NCBI GenBank assembly: GCA_024734555.1
Contig: JANPWX010000639.1
Span: forward strand, 1,067,656 to 1,131,655
Reading direction: 5' to 3'
DNA from: Trochalopteron elliotii
Lineage: Eukaryota > Chordata > Aves > Passeriformes > Leiothrichidae
DNA: 64,000 nt
Shown one piece after another: positions 35,991 to 47,600 of this stretch. The notes beneath the pieces are model-generated. The model did no database searches. It was not told where the DNA came from and was given only the letters and a program-made list of their open reading frames with translations. Within the stretch, counting starts at the first letter, position 1; each line of letters begins with the position of its first letter. Both the position numbers and the translations under genes were made by a program.

Positions 35991-38900
35991 GTATTTCTCC
36001 TTAGTCTACCTTCCTCTCACCTTCTGTCTCCCCTGTGCAGATGATTTGGCAGGCAAGGCAGTAGGCCGAATGCATGAAAGAGGTGGGATAGAGGGTAAAT
36101 TCCCATGACCTGGGAACCAAAGCAAAGATTTTCTTTGGTCTGATTTGCACCTTTTGGTGCAAACTAGATTTTGTCAGAAATTTTAGTTATTTCAAAATAC
36201 TCTGTTATATAAATTTGTTCCAGAGAGATACAGGGATGAGGGGCTGCATCTCTGGTTTTGCAAACTTTGATCCTGAGTCTGTAAGGAGATCCTCATGGAT
36301 CTCATTTTTCCAGGCATCTTTTTCTGTTGCAGTTGGATTAGATGACAGTTAGCTGGATTTTAATCCTGTAATTTGTAAGCAAGGAGTCTTCAGTCCCATG
36401 CTCTTTATCAACCAGTTTGCCAGATTCAGTCAACAAATGGTTCCAATTTTGCCCCACCTCAAATTCTTATGACGTAAATTTTAATGGAAAACTGTCACTT
36501 TGAAAACCCAAAAACTCTGTCAAGGAGCTTAACATTTCATTAACAGATATATTTGCAGCCATTATCAGCAGCTTGCTTCTGGCAACAACCCAGGGTGCTC
36601 TCCTAGATACAGTGGAAGTCTGCCCTTTGTAGCTGTTAAAGCTGCAATATTTTCCTTGAAAGTTATTTGTAAGAGTCTTGTCCCCAAGCCCCTAGTATCT
36701 CCGCCTCTCTTTGAACTGCTTAGACCATTTCTAGTCACTGAAAAAGAGCCAGTCTTTTAGAGCAAATCACTGAAAAGAGCAGAGATGGGGGAGAAAAATC
36801 ATAGAAACCTAAGGGAAAATAGTTTTCTTTTTATTTGGAATCAAAATGTCTCTATCAAAGTTCTGTTTCCACTACACATCACATTCTCACAGCTCTTAAT
36901 TATCTCACCTGCCTGAGAGTGTTCAAACACACATGGGTTTCCATTCCCATTTTGAAATAATTTTCCTTTTCCATGAGGCTCCACTACAACGGGGAAGAGA
37001 AGCATTTTTAGCATTTGGTAATGCTCAAAATTAAGAAAATACCAAGTTGTTTCATGAGTGGCAGAACTAGTGAAGCCTTGTCTTCTACAGAATTGGCTTT
37101 GTTCTTCTGCCTATCACCCCAAAAATGTGCTCAACTTCCTATGGCAGCCCTATTGGAGATAAACAGCATTTACTGTGGCTAGTTGATGTTAATGCATGGA
37201 CTGACTGACCAGCTCTCTGCAATCAAAGAAAATGCACAAAGGATGAATAACAAATGTTTTCCCTGCTGTATTGTGAGGGGTGGGAGGAGACAGAGAGCTC
37301 TTCTCCATCCAGCTGCCAGTTTTCTTGAGGTTTGTGAGCTGCCTACCCCTCTTCTGCACAGTCTAGGAAATGTGCAGTGGATTCAAAACATGCTGACAAT
37401 TGGTAAAAACTGGCAAATACCATGATTACAAAATCTTCATCTTTGAACACATCAACAAAAAACGGGCATACAGTTCTAAGTGCCTCCTCTATCCCTTGCA
37501 GATAGTTGAAGTTCTCTTGCTCCCAGGAGAGGCAGAGACTTCTGGTTCCTGCTGAATCCTCAGCTCTGAGGTGGAAAGGAAATGCTGCTGTTGACTCCTT
37601 CCAAAAGTGTTTGCTCCACAGGAGCCAGGGCTTCCTATGGTTATAAGATTGTTAGAGGCAAATGGTGACATGCTGAAGTTTCAAGCACAAAGTGGTAGTG
37701 TGGAATCATCCCACATAGAACCTGACTTGTAGTGCAGAACAAAGCACCAGGAAAAGCAGTGCAATGCAAAAATGTGAATCCATTTCCCTGCCCCTTATTC
37801 ATATTTGCCCTAAAAGAAAAATGCTTTTTCTCATCAAGAAAGCTCCAAATCTCTGCTCTCAGGGTAATGTTTTGAGGGGCTGTTTTGGGAGACAGGGTAA
37901 ATCATGGTAGGTTGGTCATTTTTCAGAAGATCTTGTAAGGGAAGTGTAAGGGCCTGAGGTATATGCTTTGTTGGAAATAAGTCCCTCTAGACCAAGGTGT
38001 CTGGGAAGTCTTTGCCACAGAAGGATGCTCTCATGGACAGAACTTGCCCAGATTAGACCTGGAGGAAAGATGCTTGCATCACTATCTGCATTTTAAATAT
38101 GAAGGGTGTTCGGAGGTGTATGCCTCCCCCTGCATGCTATGGGGAAGGTATTCCAGGATGGAGCTTTTACAGGTGAGGATGCCTCTGTTTCTGGGTGCTG
38201 CCTCCCCTTGTTGGTGCTTTGGGAATGACAGGAGCAGAGACGATACCATGCATGAGGGCCACAGGATGGGACACAGTCCCTCCTTGAAGAGCCCTGCTCC
38301 TGCACAGCCTGGTGCACTAGCTGATTTCTCTATCTCCCCTGACTCATTTCCACTGTCCACAGGCAGAGGTTGCCATCTCATTTTAAAGAGAATGCTTTGT
38401 TTCCCTCCATGGCATACTGAGAAGTGTCCACCATGGCCTGATAGTGGGTAGGATGTGTGGTGGGACAGCTGTGGATGGGGAGATTTATCCTGTCCCTGTG
38501 TTTTCCTCCATTCTGTTCTATCTCCAGTGCTTATCAGCCTTGGCCAGAGGCAGGGGGGTGATGACAGCCCCAGGTTTGCCGCAGTATCTGTATGCCTTTC
38601 CCTATACCCCATGTTCAGCTGCTTCTATTGATTTCTCAACTCAGTCACAAATGCTACCTGCTCCAAAATCCTGCTACAAAATCTGTCACTGACTTCCGAG
38701 GAAATTCCTCTTGCCTGGAGATGTGTCAGCCAGGAAAGTGGCATCCCACTAGACAGAAGTTATATTTCAACAGGAGTCAGTCAGTCTTTTCTCTAAGAGC
38801 AAAGTAATAATAGTTTTCAAGTAAGTAAGTGCCTAAAAATGTGTTTCCCTGGGGTAGATGTCCATGCCTGTTTCTGGCAGAGGACTCAGCCAATCCTCAT

Positions 38901-39899
38901 GGATCCCTGTCATTCTTGGCAGAGGCATGGGGGCCCCCAATGAGAAGAATCCAGTGAAGGACTAGGACATAGCTTTGATGGAGAGAGCTCACTCCTTGAT
39001 GGACCCTGTGCAAGCAAGTGTCCCTCATCAGCCCCACCCCCCCTGTGGGGAAACAGAAGCCAGGAAGTAACAGCTGGATGTTCACAGTGTATTATAAATT
39101 TAAAAGCTGATTTGGAAAGGCCCAAGGTATCAGCATGTCCCATTGACTGTGGTTGGTAGTTTAAGGCTCCTCAAATGTCATATCCTTTACTTAGTGCTCT
39201 AAATTTAGAACCTGAACTCCCAGCAAGATGAGAAATATTAACCATTGGTTGTTACTCCTATCTGCACAGCAAAATTGTACAGTTGTGGAGCTGCTTGCCT
39301 TTCAGGCTATTTGTCCTTTCTTGTCCTCTCAGGCAAACTTAATCCTGTCAGAATATCTGTTGTCCTGAATTAGCAACGTCAGATGACTATAATACAATTT
39401 CTGCTGTTGGCTACCATCTCTGCTGTCAGACAAGGTGTTATTAAAAGCATCCTAAATGAAACTTCATTTCTCATTTCAGAACCATGTTTTCATCTTCAGA
39501 GTGCAACATCATGCTGCTGAAACCTAGAAATCAGCTTTGATTTTAGAGCTGCAGGACAGGCACCGCATAGTCATAGACTGAAAGTTTCTCCAAACTATGT
39601 CTTTTCTATTACAGAGTCAATCTGTCTCCAAAGCTCTTTCTTTTGTTTTAACTGGAACAGAGAAGAAAAGATTAATAAGATTAAAATAGAAGAATAATTT
39701 TCTCAGGTCATTTACTTCCTCTCTTTACTTTTCTGTAATGATGGAGAACAAGGAAGTTAACTTGTTCGTACTGTGAGTACTCAGTACAATATAGTATTAC
39801 CCAAGGAAAAATCTTTCATTTCAACTACTCAATTATTTTCTAGTTATATCCGGTTTAAAAGAAAAGGCGAGACTGATTTGGCTTGGTCTGAAGAATTGA
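35991..39899. other. Unique non-coding DNA
   Basis: About 3.9 kb with no recognised repeat. AATCATAGAAACCTAAGG at about 36798-36815 faintly resembles the antisense CR1 tail but is too short to call. The 38.0-38.7 kb part is locally GC-richer, and open frames of 135 codons (plus) and 176 codons (minus) overlap there. Neither resembles a protein I know. Confidence 0.6.
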
Positions 39900-40330
39900 A
39901 TGTGAATTAACAATTTGCAGATTTGGACACCCCCTGGCCTCCTACACGCAAATTCATAAATGTAGGGTTAATATGATAAATATATCCGCTGATCATTTGA
40001 AATTCCAGATAATTTAAAACTGGTAGACCTCTGCTTGGAGACTTTCTTTCCCTGGCTGATTCAATATGTGCTGTTACCTAAAGTCCAAATCAGCCTCACA
40101 CAAAGTCGCTGAAAGCTTTATGTGCTCTGAGAACACACCACACCTAATTGCAGTAGGACATGGTTTCCTCGCCCTAAAGAGAGATTGCGGAGAGTTACAA
40201 ATAATAGTTCAATTGCCCAACATCTTTTTAATGGATTAGCAAAATTAACAAATGATATCTTATTTCTGGCTCCTTCTCGTATGATGTAATTCTTTCAAAA
40301 GAATGCTAGATGTTCCAGTTTAGTGATCCT
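39900..40330. promoter_or_regulatory. Candidate conserved non-coding element
   Basis: This repeat-free block of moderate AT content keeps scattered CpGs (CACGCAAATT, ATATCCGCTG, AAGTCGCTG, CTCGCC, TTGCGGAG, CTCGTATG). It also has words typical of enhancers, such as CCTAATTGCAG. The texture is that of a conserved vertebrate non-coding element, but conservation was not tested. Confidence 0.28.
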
Positions 40331-40718
40331 TCCTCTTTTCAGGGAACAAATATAGACATTTTTGTTGCTCACATCCTTCACACTAACTTTCCAAAAAATA
40401 GTGGAGACAGGACACCTTTTGTCTTAACTGTATTACCTTTGTCCTAGCTGAAATACTCAGTTCTAGATTTACTCTCTGATGAGAGGAGCTTTGACAGCTG
40501 GGGGGACAATTTTAAGAAAACTGATTGAAGTGGGGAAGATGTCAGACCACCTTCCCAGAGTACGCCAGGAGTCTGTCAGGGGCTACAGCCTCACTCACAG
40601 TGATATCAGCTTTTCATTGTCGTCATCCGTGTTTCTGGCCAGCGTCACTGGTGTCTGTGTGTGGTTACACCCAGCTGCAATGATCCCAACAGTGGGAGGG
40701 AACACCTTTTGTCTTCTA
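40331..40718. other. Unique non-coding DNA
   Basis: Nothing recognised. Confidence 0.6.
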
Positions 40719-40734
40719 TTTTTTTTTTTTTTTT
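40719..40734. repeat. T16 homopolymer tract
   Basis: An uninterrupted T run followed by CTCCTTCTTTT. Confidence 0.97.
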
Positions 40735-40830
40735 CTCCTTCTTTTAAACCTGACCTTCTTCCATTGGAGTGACCACTTCAGGCTCCCACTTCTCGTTGGA
40801 AGGGTGGGGTGAATGGCTTCCTCTTCCTCC

Positions 40831-40866
40831 TCCCTTCCCGTCCCTTCCCGTCCCTTCCCTGCTCCC
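40831..40866 (-). other. Predicted G-quadruplex motif (minus strand) in a CCCGT/CCCTT mini-repeat
   Basis: On the plus strand, CCC runs are separated by two- or three-base spacers (CCCTTCCCGT repeated). Read on the minus strand, this gives at least six GGG runs with two-base loops, which meets the standard four-run G-quadruplex pattern. It also forms a short imperfect decamer tandem repeat of CCCTTCCCGT. Any regulatory role is inference. Confidence 0.7.
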
Positions 40867-43689
40867 AGCTCAGCTGTACAGATCTCTTGGCTGGGAGAGG
40901 CAGAGGGGAAGGGTGTTTCTAATTCTGAGTGCTTGGAAAGGACTGTGAGTATAGTTTGCATGATTCCTGTTTCAGGCAGAAGCAAAGCTCAAGGCAAGGA
41001 AGAACAGAAGGAAAAATCCCCAGTCTCCAGGGAAATGCTGATGCCACAAACAAGTCCAGTGAATGGCAAAGACACCTATGTATCCTGAAAAATCTAAGAA
41101 GCAGTAGGGCTCCCACCAGCTCTGAGAGGAAATCTAGAGCCCATTTCCCAGTTAGAGGGCTGCCAAATCCATTCCACACTCAGGGCTGCACTGTCCTCAC
41201 CACGTTTCAAACTAGGCAGAACCATTTCCCTCAGAACTCACAGTCAAAAAGGAATCAGAGCTGAGATGCAAGCACTCTGTAGTGTGAAGTATTTGGGGGG
41301 CAAAGGGTGATAAAAGAGCACCCTCATTTTTTCATCAAATGGAAATGAAGGTGGAGGACTCAGCTAACCACTTTTTCTGGTTCTTTGAATGCTGTATAGC
41401 AGTAGAAAGCCCAGCTGAATCTCACTCTCACCATTCCTGGGCAGCTGAGGTAGTGGCTTCCCTACACAGTCAAATAAAAACAGTTTTGTCTAAGACCTAA
41501 ATCACAGTTCTCCAGTCATTTTCAGGTCAGCCTTTTGCAGTCTGATGCAATCGTGGCAAAACTTACTGGCTGCTTCAGTCCAAAGCAGGCTCTTTTGAAT
41601 CGCCTAGATCAAAAATACAATGTTTTTAAACAAGTACTACCTGTACACTTCCAAAACCAGCACCAAATCCTATGCACCATGGGGGATAATAAGATCACCT
41701 CTGACATGAGAAATGAGGAGTGGTTACCAGAGGCTACTCAGATAATTCTAAACTGCCCACATGGCATGACTTTCCTTTCAGGTCCCTTTTGGGAATGCTG
41801 CCATGTATCAAAAACGTGGTCCTTGTCTCTGTCCTGCTCCTGGATGCTGGCAGAAGGTGGTGCCAAGGGGAAATCTGTTCTCACAGTGAAGCCAGCACAG
41901 CCTGCTCTCTTTCAGAACATGATGGAAAATGTACTTCTTTGTCCAGTATTTTTACTGAGTGTAAAAGTGTAAAACCCTTGATGGTTTGCCATTTGGATGG
42001 AAACTGCTCCCCATTCAGGAGAAGACAGGTAAAATGCAGAGCATGTGTGTTCTGAGTTTTGATGTGGAAAATATTCAGTCTCTTGGGTGATTACTGCCAT
42101 ATTTATGTGCAAGAATGGTAAATAATATCCAAAGAACAATAATAAGCCATCAAGCACAAGCAGTGATGTTTTGAAACCAAAGTGAGTCAACAGTTCTCTG
42201 AAAGACCAGGCTGAAAATGCACCACGTGTTAGGTGCAAAGCGACTTTGGAAATTCATGTCTCCAGCAAGGAAAAAAAATGGAAAAAAGAGGGCAGAAAAA
42301 AGGGGTATGTGTTTGTAGGGGGCAGAACAGCAAGGTGGTGTGGGAGACCTTGTGGGCAGGAGGGCAAGGAAAACGGGAGGATGTAAAAAAGAGCAAAGGA
42401 CTTTTGTGAGCTTTCTGGCAGATTTTGGAGCAGGTGGAATGCAGTGTGTTTACACAGTTCATATTTCAATATACTAAGAAAACATAGGGAGTCAGGCTCT
42501 AAGCTGCTATTAAGCTCCCCTCCCCTCCTGCCGCAACCACTTCTTTAAAATCTGCCTTCAGATCTTGAATGGAACTTCTCTCTGCTGGGCTGGTGGCGCT
42601 GGGGCAGCAACTGTGCCACAAGCTGAGAAAACAAATTTGAGAAAGAGAGCGTGCGCTCAGGTTAACAAGCCTTGGGTGAGCGAGGTGTCCCCCCCTGCCC
42701 CGCTTTCCCTGTTCTCACCTCCTATTCCCCAAAGCCCCTGGAAACAGTGCTCTTGGGTAGGAGAAGCCGTGAGGTATTGAATGGCAGATGGGCTTCAGAG
42801 CAGCAGGCCTGGAGGAGAGGGGAGATTTACAATGTTCCAGTTTTGACTTTTTGCATAATGAAAACCAGAGGTCTAATAAAATACAGCAGCAGTGACACTG
42901 CAGTGGGAGGGAGAAAAAGGAAAACAAACTTTTGGGATAAAATAAACATTGTGTACTCAAGTAAGGGTCTATCTCTATTTCCATCTATTGATAAAGGCAT
43001 AGACATATTCTCCTTTACTAATTCAAATTAAGAAGATTAAAACCAGGTAAACAGAACAAAAGATAGGCAGAAACATTTCCTGTTAGCAAATCAGTCCTCA
43101 GCAAACTAACCAGAAAGGAACATGGCCACAGGAGTATGTGAGTGGCACAACATTGTTTTTTCATACTTATTTGCACTCAACCATGTTCTGATCCTAGTTA
43201 TTCAGAAAAGGGCCGGTTTCTGGAGAAGTTCTTGATTCATTCAGAATTATATTGGCCAGGGGGTTATTGCAGTTACACTTTTACTAGTTTTTAGGGAGAA
43301 ATTTCTTCTTGAAGTTGGAGCAGAAGAAATTATAGAGCACGTATGACTTCCTCAGTGAGCTGGTTTTACATCCTGTGGGATAAAAATAACATTGTACAAT
43401 ATTTTCTATCATTGATATACATACCGTTTTTCATCCTAAAGCGATGTGGAAATTATGATCAGGATATATTGGCCAGTTAGAGGAGCTGGAAGACCCGTGC
43501 AGCACAAAGAGCAGCACGCACCCTTCAGAGCTCCTGCTCCTGCATTCACTTCAGGATGCAAAATTAAAATTTCTCCATGGTCATGAGTGTGGGGAAAAGC
43601 TGAGCCTGGAAGGAAAGTGGTCATGAGCTGCAGCCTCTGCCCCTTTCAGCTGACATTGAAGTTCAGTTTCTGAATTTAATTCACAGGTT
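40867..43689. other. Unique non-coding DNA
   Basis: About 2.8 kb with no recognised repeat family. Several open frames of 80-145 codons (for example 41535-41972, starting at TTG) overlap each other on both strands and have no known domain. A C-rich stretch at about 42688-42702 is low complexity. Confidence 0.6.
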
Positions 43690-43775
43690 TGTTTCATTCT
43701 CAATTCTGGGATCCTGGGAAAATCATTTGACTTCTTTAACTTCTCCAGTTACTCATCCATAAACCAGATAGTTTT
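43690..43775 (-). mobile_element. MIR-type SINE fragment (antisense)
   Basis: CTGGGATCCTGGGAAAATCA, TTTGACTTCTTTAACTTCTC, and CAGTTACTCATCCATAAACC follow the reverse complement of the MIR core ('TGGGCAAGTCACTTAACCTC', 'CTCAGTTTCCTCATCTGTAAAA'; quoted from memory). The copy is short and diverged. Confidence 0.55.
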
Positions 43776-44367
43776 ATTTGAGCTGGGAAGCTCAAGTAGA
43801 ATTTCTACTTGAAATTTTTACAGGAAAAGTAATATAAAGGGAAAGCAATTGCCAGAACAGCAGTAGCATCAAGTCATACTTACAAATCACAGAGGGCTTC
43901 TTTGATGTGTGTTTGGTAATTCTATGCTATTTACTTGGATTTTGAGATGACACATTCTTTGACCACATGCCATATAATTAGTGATATATTCACTAATAAA
44001 GTCACAGTGTCCTGAAGACAGTGAAATATAGCATTGGAAATTCAATAGCTGTATCCTGCATCCTGTTCAAGACTGTGAGCAGGCAGGCTGACTGACTTGC
44101 TGGACTCCTGCTCTTAGATCATGTTTGGCTAATGCAAACTCAGCTGAAGAGCACCAGTACTGACTTTGGGTGTCCTAATCCATCTCTCAAATTTGAGAGC
44201 AAGGTTTGCCATGCATGGATTTATCATAGCTTCATGACTTCTGGCCAGTACATTGAAGAAGACATACTGTGCTCTGCCTAATTCAGAACATACTTTGGAA
44301 AAGAAGCAAGTGCTTAATGGGCAGAGTCTGAACTCCTCTGGCCAAAAAAACAGATTTCCCTGATTCT
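43776..44367. other. Unique non-coding DNA
   Basis: Nothing recognised. Confidence 0.6.
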
Positions 44368-44394
44368 TTCCTCTCTCCTCTCTCTTCTCTCCTC
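44368..44394. repeat. CT-rich low-complexity tract
   Basis: TTTC, CTCTCTCC, TCTCTCTTC and TCTCCTC in series, all pyrimidine. Confidence 0.9.
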
Positions 44395-45040
44395 GAGGAA
44401 TTTAGTACAAGATATCATCTGTGGACAGGACGCAGCAAAACTCCTAGGGAGCACACAGCCTTGGAGTCAAAATCCAAAGCTGTGTTATTATGCATCGTTC
44501 TTCCTTTAGTGCCCAAATGACAAACTGAGCCGATGTCTCCTTGTCTTGAGCTCTGTGCGCAGGTCTTGCTCCCTGGCAGGGATGCCCTGTCACCCCAGGA
44601 AAAACACAACTGGAAGTCTGTACCTGCGAGCTCTGTTAAGGAGCTGCGAAAGCGGCCAAGTGAGCTGATCCCTCCCTGTGAGCACCTCCAATACAACAGC
44701 ACCCTCCACTGCCTGCTCGGGGTAGAGGGAAGCCTGCCCGGCTAATTCCCTCTGACAAGATGATAAAACCCAGCCAGCGGAAATCATTCTAATTACCACA
44801 GATTATCCAACTGTTTGAAGAACACAAATTAATATGGATGATGGTAAGTAAGTGATTGGAGCGCCGCCATGCCTTTGAAATAAAAAAAAAAGATTATAAA
44901 AGGGAATGACATTTCAAAAAATGCAACCCACTTTGGAGTAAAATTAAAGATGAAACTGTAATTAGTCTACTGTGTATATTCTACTATGATATCATTCCAA
45001 AGAATGTAAAATTCTTTATGGTCAGGATTTTTTGCCTTAT
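44395..45040. promoter_or_regulatory. CpG-retaining block ending in a consensus splice donor, with homeobox motifs
   Basis: The first part (44395-44880) keeps 13 CpGs in about 480 bp. It runs into ATG|GTAAGTAAGT at 44841-44853, a consensus splice donor, so it could be a first or internal exon. A weak acceptor, TTCTTCCTTTAG, ends at 44509. The part at 44740-45040 is AT-rich with TAATTA cores at 44790-44795 and 44959-44964, which is typical of conserved developmental enhancers. The 70-codon frame inside it (44533-44745) matches no protein I know. Either a conserved enhancer or a non-coding first exon would fit. Neither is proven. Confidence 0.3.
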
Positions 45041-45970
45041 ACTGTTATTTGACGATACTTTTTCAGTCTTAAGAAAATACAAGTCAGATGTGCTTTCTCA
45101 CAGTAAACCTCAGCCATTTTAAGTTAGAGTGGCTTATAGCCAGAGAGCTATACACATTTATGAGTCACAGCTCCTTTCAGTCACAGATGCAGGACACTAA
45201 ACATGACCAACAACTACCATTTCCAGGCTGGGAGGCCTTTCTGGAACAACAGTGGCAGGAATATTTGATGAGAAAGTACTGTAAAAATAGACTGGCTTAT
45301 TCTTTTTTTTTTTTTCTTTCCCTCCCATACTTTTTTTCCCCCTTAATTCTTTCTGTTCCATGTATGTTTCTTCTCCTTAAAAGGCTCACGGATGAGTTAA
45401 GTCTGGCTTTAGCATTTCCTGGTGTAACAGAACTGCCACTGGAAGAAAGGGAATGAGGTGCATGTACCAAAAAATGTTTGTAAATGGGAGGACAGGGCAA
45501 AAGAGTGACAGGCAACCAGCATATCTAGAAGAAGAGGGAAACAATGGAGATGATTTATACAGTGAGGAAAATGCAGGTTACTCCTCCAAATCTGTGGAAC
45601 ATCTCCTATCTCCTCCTGTCAGACCTGCAAGCTCTTCTTTTGGTTGTGATTTCTCCTGCACTGCAGCCATACACTCCAATTCTTGTGCTGTGCATGCTGC
45701 AAACCCAGAAGTACCTCAGCAGCTTCTCAGTTCACATTGCCAAGGAGTGGGAGCATAACATGTCACAGACAGGCCTCAACATCCTCAGAAGTTTCCTGGC
45801 TTCCAGCAGAGAGCATCAGTTCCCAGCAAGGCAGACTTTTCTCACTGGGGAAGCTTCCCTGTACCAGCAGCAGGGAAATACAGGCAAAAATCTCTGTACT
45901 GCCCCATTTGGACAACGGGTGCAGAGCCTAGAGCAAAGAAGGTCTTCCTGACTAAGTAGTTTGCTGTTTG

Positions 45971-45973
<3 letters not shown>
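45041..45973. other. Unique non-coding DNA
   Basis: No supported gene. It includes a T13 run at 45303-45315 with more T/C after it. The open frames of 70-135 codons across 45088-45951 overlap each other and have no known domain. Confidence 0.55.

Positions 45974-46003
<30 letters not shown>
45974..46003. repeat. T30 homopolymer tract
   Basis: Thirty uninterrupted T followed by AATTAGC. It could be the A-tail of a minus-strand retrocopy lying to its right, but I find no target-site duplication or recognisable gene there. CR1 does not normally mobilise A-tailed transcripts, so a simple slippage tract is the default reading. Confidence 0.95.
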
Positions 46004-46007
<4 letters not shown>

Positions 46008-47257
46008 AGCATCGCTGGAGCTGGTGACAAGAGCATGAAGAGGTAAAAGCAGGGATTTAAGTGGTAGTTGAGACAAAAGGAGGCATCTAGTGGACACAAG
46101 GAAAAGGAGGAGAAAGATGAAGTAGCATTAGTAAGATTTATCCCAAGAGTTTGGGACATCTGTACTAATCCTTCCCAGCAGCAGAGAGCAGTGAGGCTCT
46201 TTGGGGTGTGGATGTTTTGCTTGGAGGCTCTTGTGTCCAGATGGGTCATACCAGCAACTCCTTACAGAGGAGCCATTGGGAAGACCTTGGGAAGGGCTCT
46301 GGAGAGAGTTTCAGCTCTGCAAAGCAGGGTAAGAGGCAAGATGTGTGGTGGTTCAGGTGTAGCAGCTCTGTGACAGCCTTCCAGGACAAGACTTGCTGCA
46401 GGTGCAGGAGACGCATGAAGGAAACTCTGTTGTCACAGCTGGATAGTCACTCAGTCCTCAGGGACAGTGAGTGAGGTCTGGGTCCAGGACAGGAGCAGGA
46501 TAAGTGCTCTCTAAGGATGCAGAAAGACACCTGACAGCAGGGGTGTGCAGCTGTGGTGGCAGAGCCAAGAACCACTGCGCCTCCCCTTAGTTCCGTGAGG
46601 CCGTGCTTGCCCTGTGCCACAGCCAGTGGTAGACAGGAGAATGCTGCAGTGGTACTGGGGCTACTTGAGGGGCTGGTAGATCTTCAGCTGCAGCATAGCC
46701 TGGCATGGTTGCTTTGTACCAGTGCTATCTGAAGGGAAAGGGACCCTTGGTTCAATGCCTCTGTGGAGACAGAGTCAGGTTACTACTGATACCAAGGAGA
46801 AACAAGACATCTCTGCACCAAAATGCAGTTTGCTCTTTATTTACATGTCAGGACTGCTGCTTAAGTGCTCATTGTATGGCCTATTTGAAATTAGCTTTGG
46901 AATTATCAAAGAGAGTCAGACTCCCATGGAAAGCAGGAAATACAGTCCGCCATGGCTACTTTCAAAAACGTCAGAAAAAAAACGAAAAAAAGAAGTGTCT
47001 TATTTAATATTCCAGAAGCTTTTCACATAAACATAATTGTGTATCCAAAACTTACTTCCTGCTGCACAGAAAGCAAAATACATAACTGAGAAAACCCCAT
47101 GCTCAGCCTGAATTTTCAAAATGCCATTGTGCAAGATTTTTGGCAAGACTTTATCCACCTCAGATTGCCCACATTTAAGAATGAGTTTATTCAGACTGGG
47201 ACAGTTGTGGAAGATTTAAGGCTCAGGATAAGAAAAACCTTTCTTTCCCGATGAGGT
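46004..47257. other. Unique non-coding DNA
   Basis: GC is a little higher at 46140-46700. No gene recognised. The open frames at 46068-46474 and 46705-47030 come in overlapping pairs in different frames, as expected by chance. Confidence 0.55.
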
Positions 47258-47600
47258 CAAAAGAGCCTGTCTTGTCTAGTTTGGAAAAAAAAAGAAGGTT
47301 GAAATGTGTTCACTTTTTATAAACACATCAAGGCAATAGACACCCGGACAGCCGACAAGCTATTTAAGCTAAAGATGTTGTCAGAAGAATAAACAGCAAT
47401 AGACTGGCCCTGAATGCATTCCCACTGGAAATTATGACATACTTTCTAGCAGAAAGGGCAGAAAAATTCTGGTAAATCAGTAGTAGCAGTTGAAATGTGA
47501 AGCTTGAACTGTTTATGGGAAGGATTTAGTGACAAAATTGCCTACATTGACAGCATCAAAGATGACTCCTCAGGAGGTCCTTCCCAACCCAGGCTTCTCA
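47258..47600 (+). mobile_element. Ancient CR1 LINE, 3' region
   Basis: The plus strand follows the 3' end of an old CR1 family: TAGTTTGGAAAAAAAAAGAA, TTATAAACACATCAAGGCAA, TAGACACC, AAGCTATTTAAGCTAAAG, GAATAAACAGCAATAGACTG, GCCCTGAATGCATTC, GGAAATTATGACATACTTTC, TTTATGGGAAGGATT, and finally CAGGAGGTCCTTCCCAACCC. The order and spacing match my recollection of copies in turtles and birds. The terminal ATTCTATG repeats are lost and the frame is broken, so the copy is old and inactive. Confidence 0.88.

Noticed and set aside
35565..36044. 159-codon plus-strand open frame
   Set aside because: Starts at GTG, not ATG, runs into the TTTG repeat (giving FVFVCLFVCF), and shows no domain.
36798..36830. 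AATCATAGAAACCTAAGG, possible antisense CR1 tail
   Set aside because: Too short, and no following CR1 motif.
38082..38612. 176-codon minus-strand ATG open frame, the longest in the window
   Set aside because: No recognisable domain. It overlaps an open frame on the other strand, lies in a GC-richer patch with fewer stops, and is a plausible length by chance in 64 kb over six frames.
41535..41972. 145-codon plus-strand open frame
   Set aside because: Begins at TTG, has no known domain and overlaps other frames of similar length.
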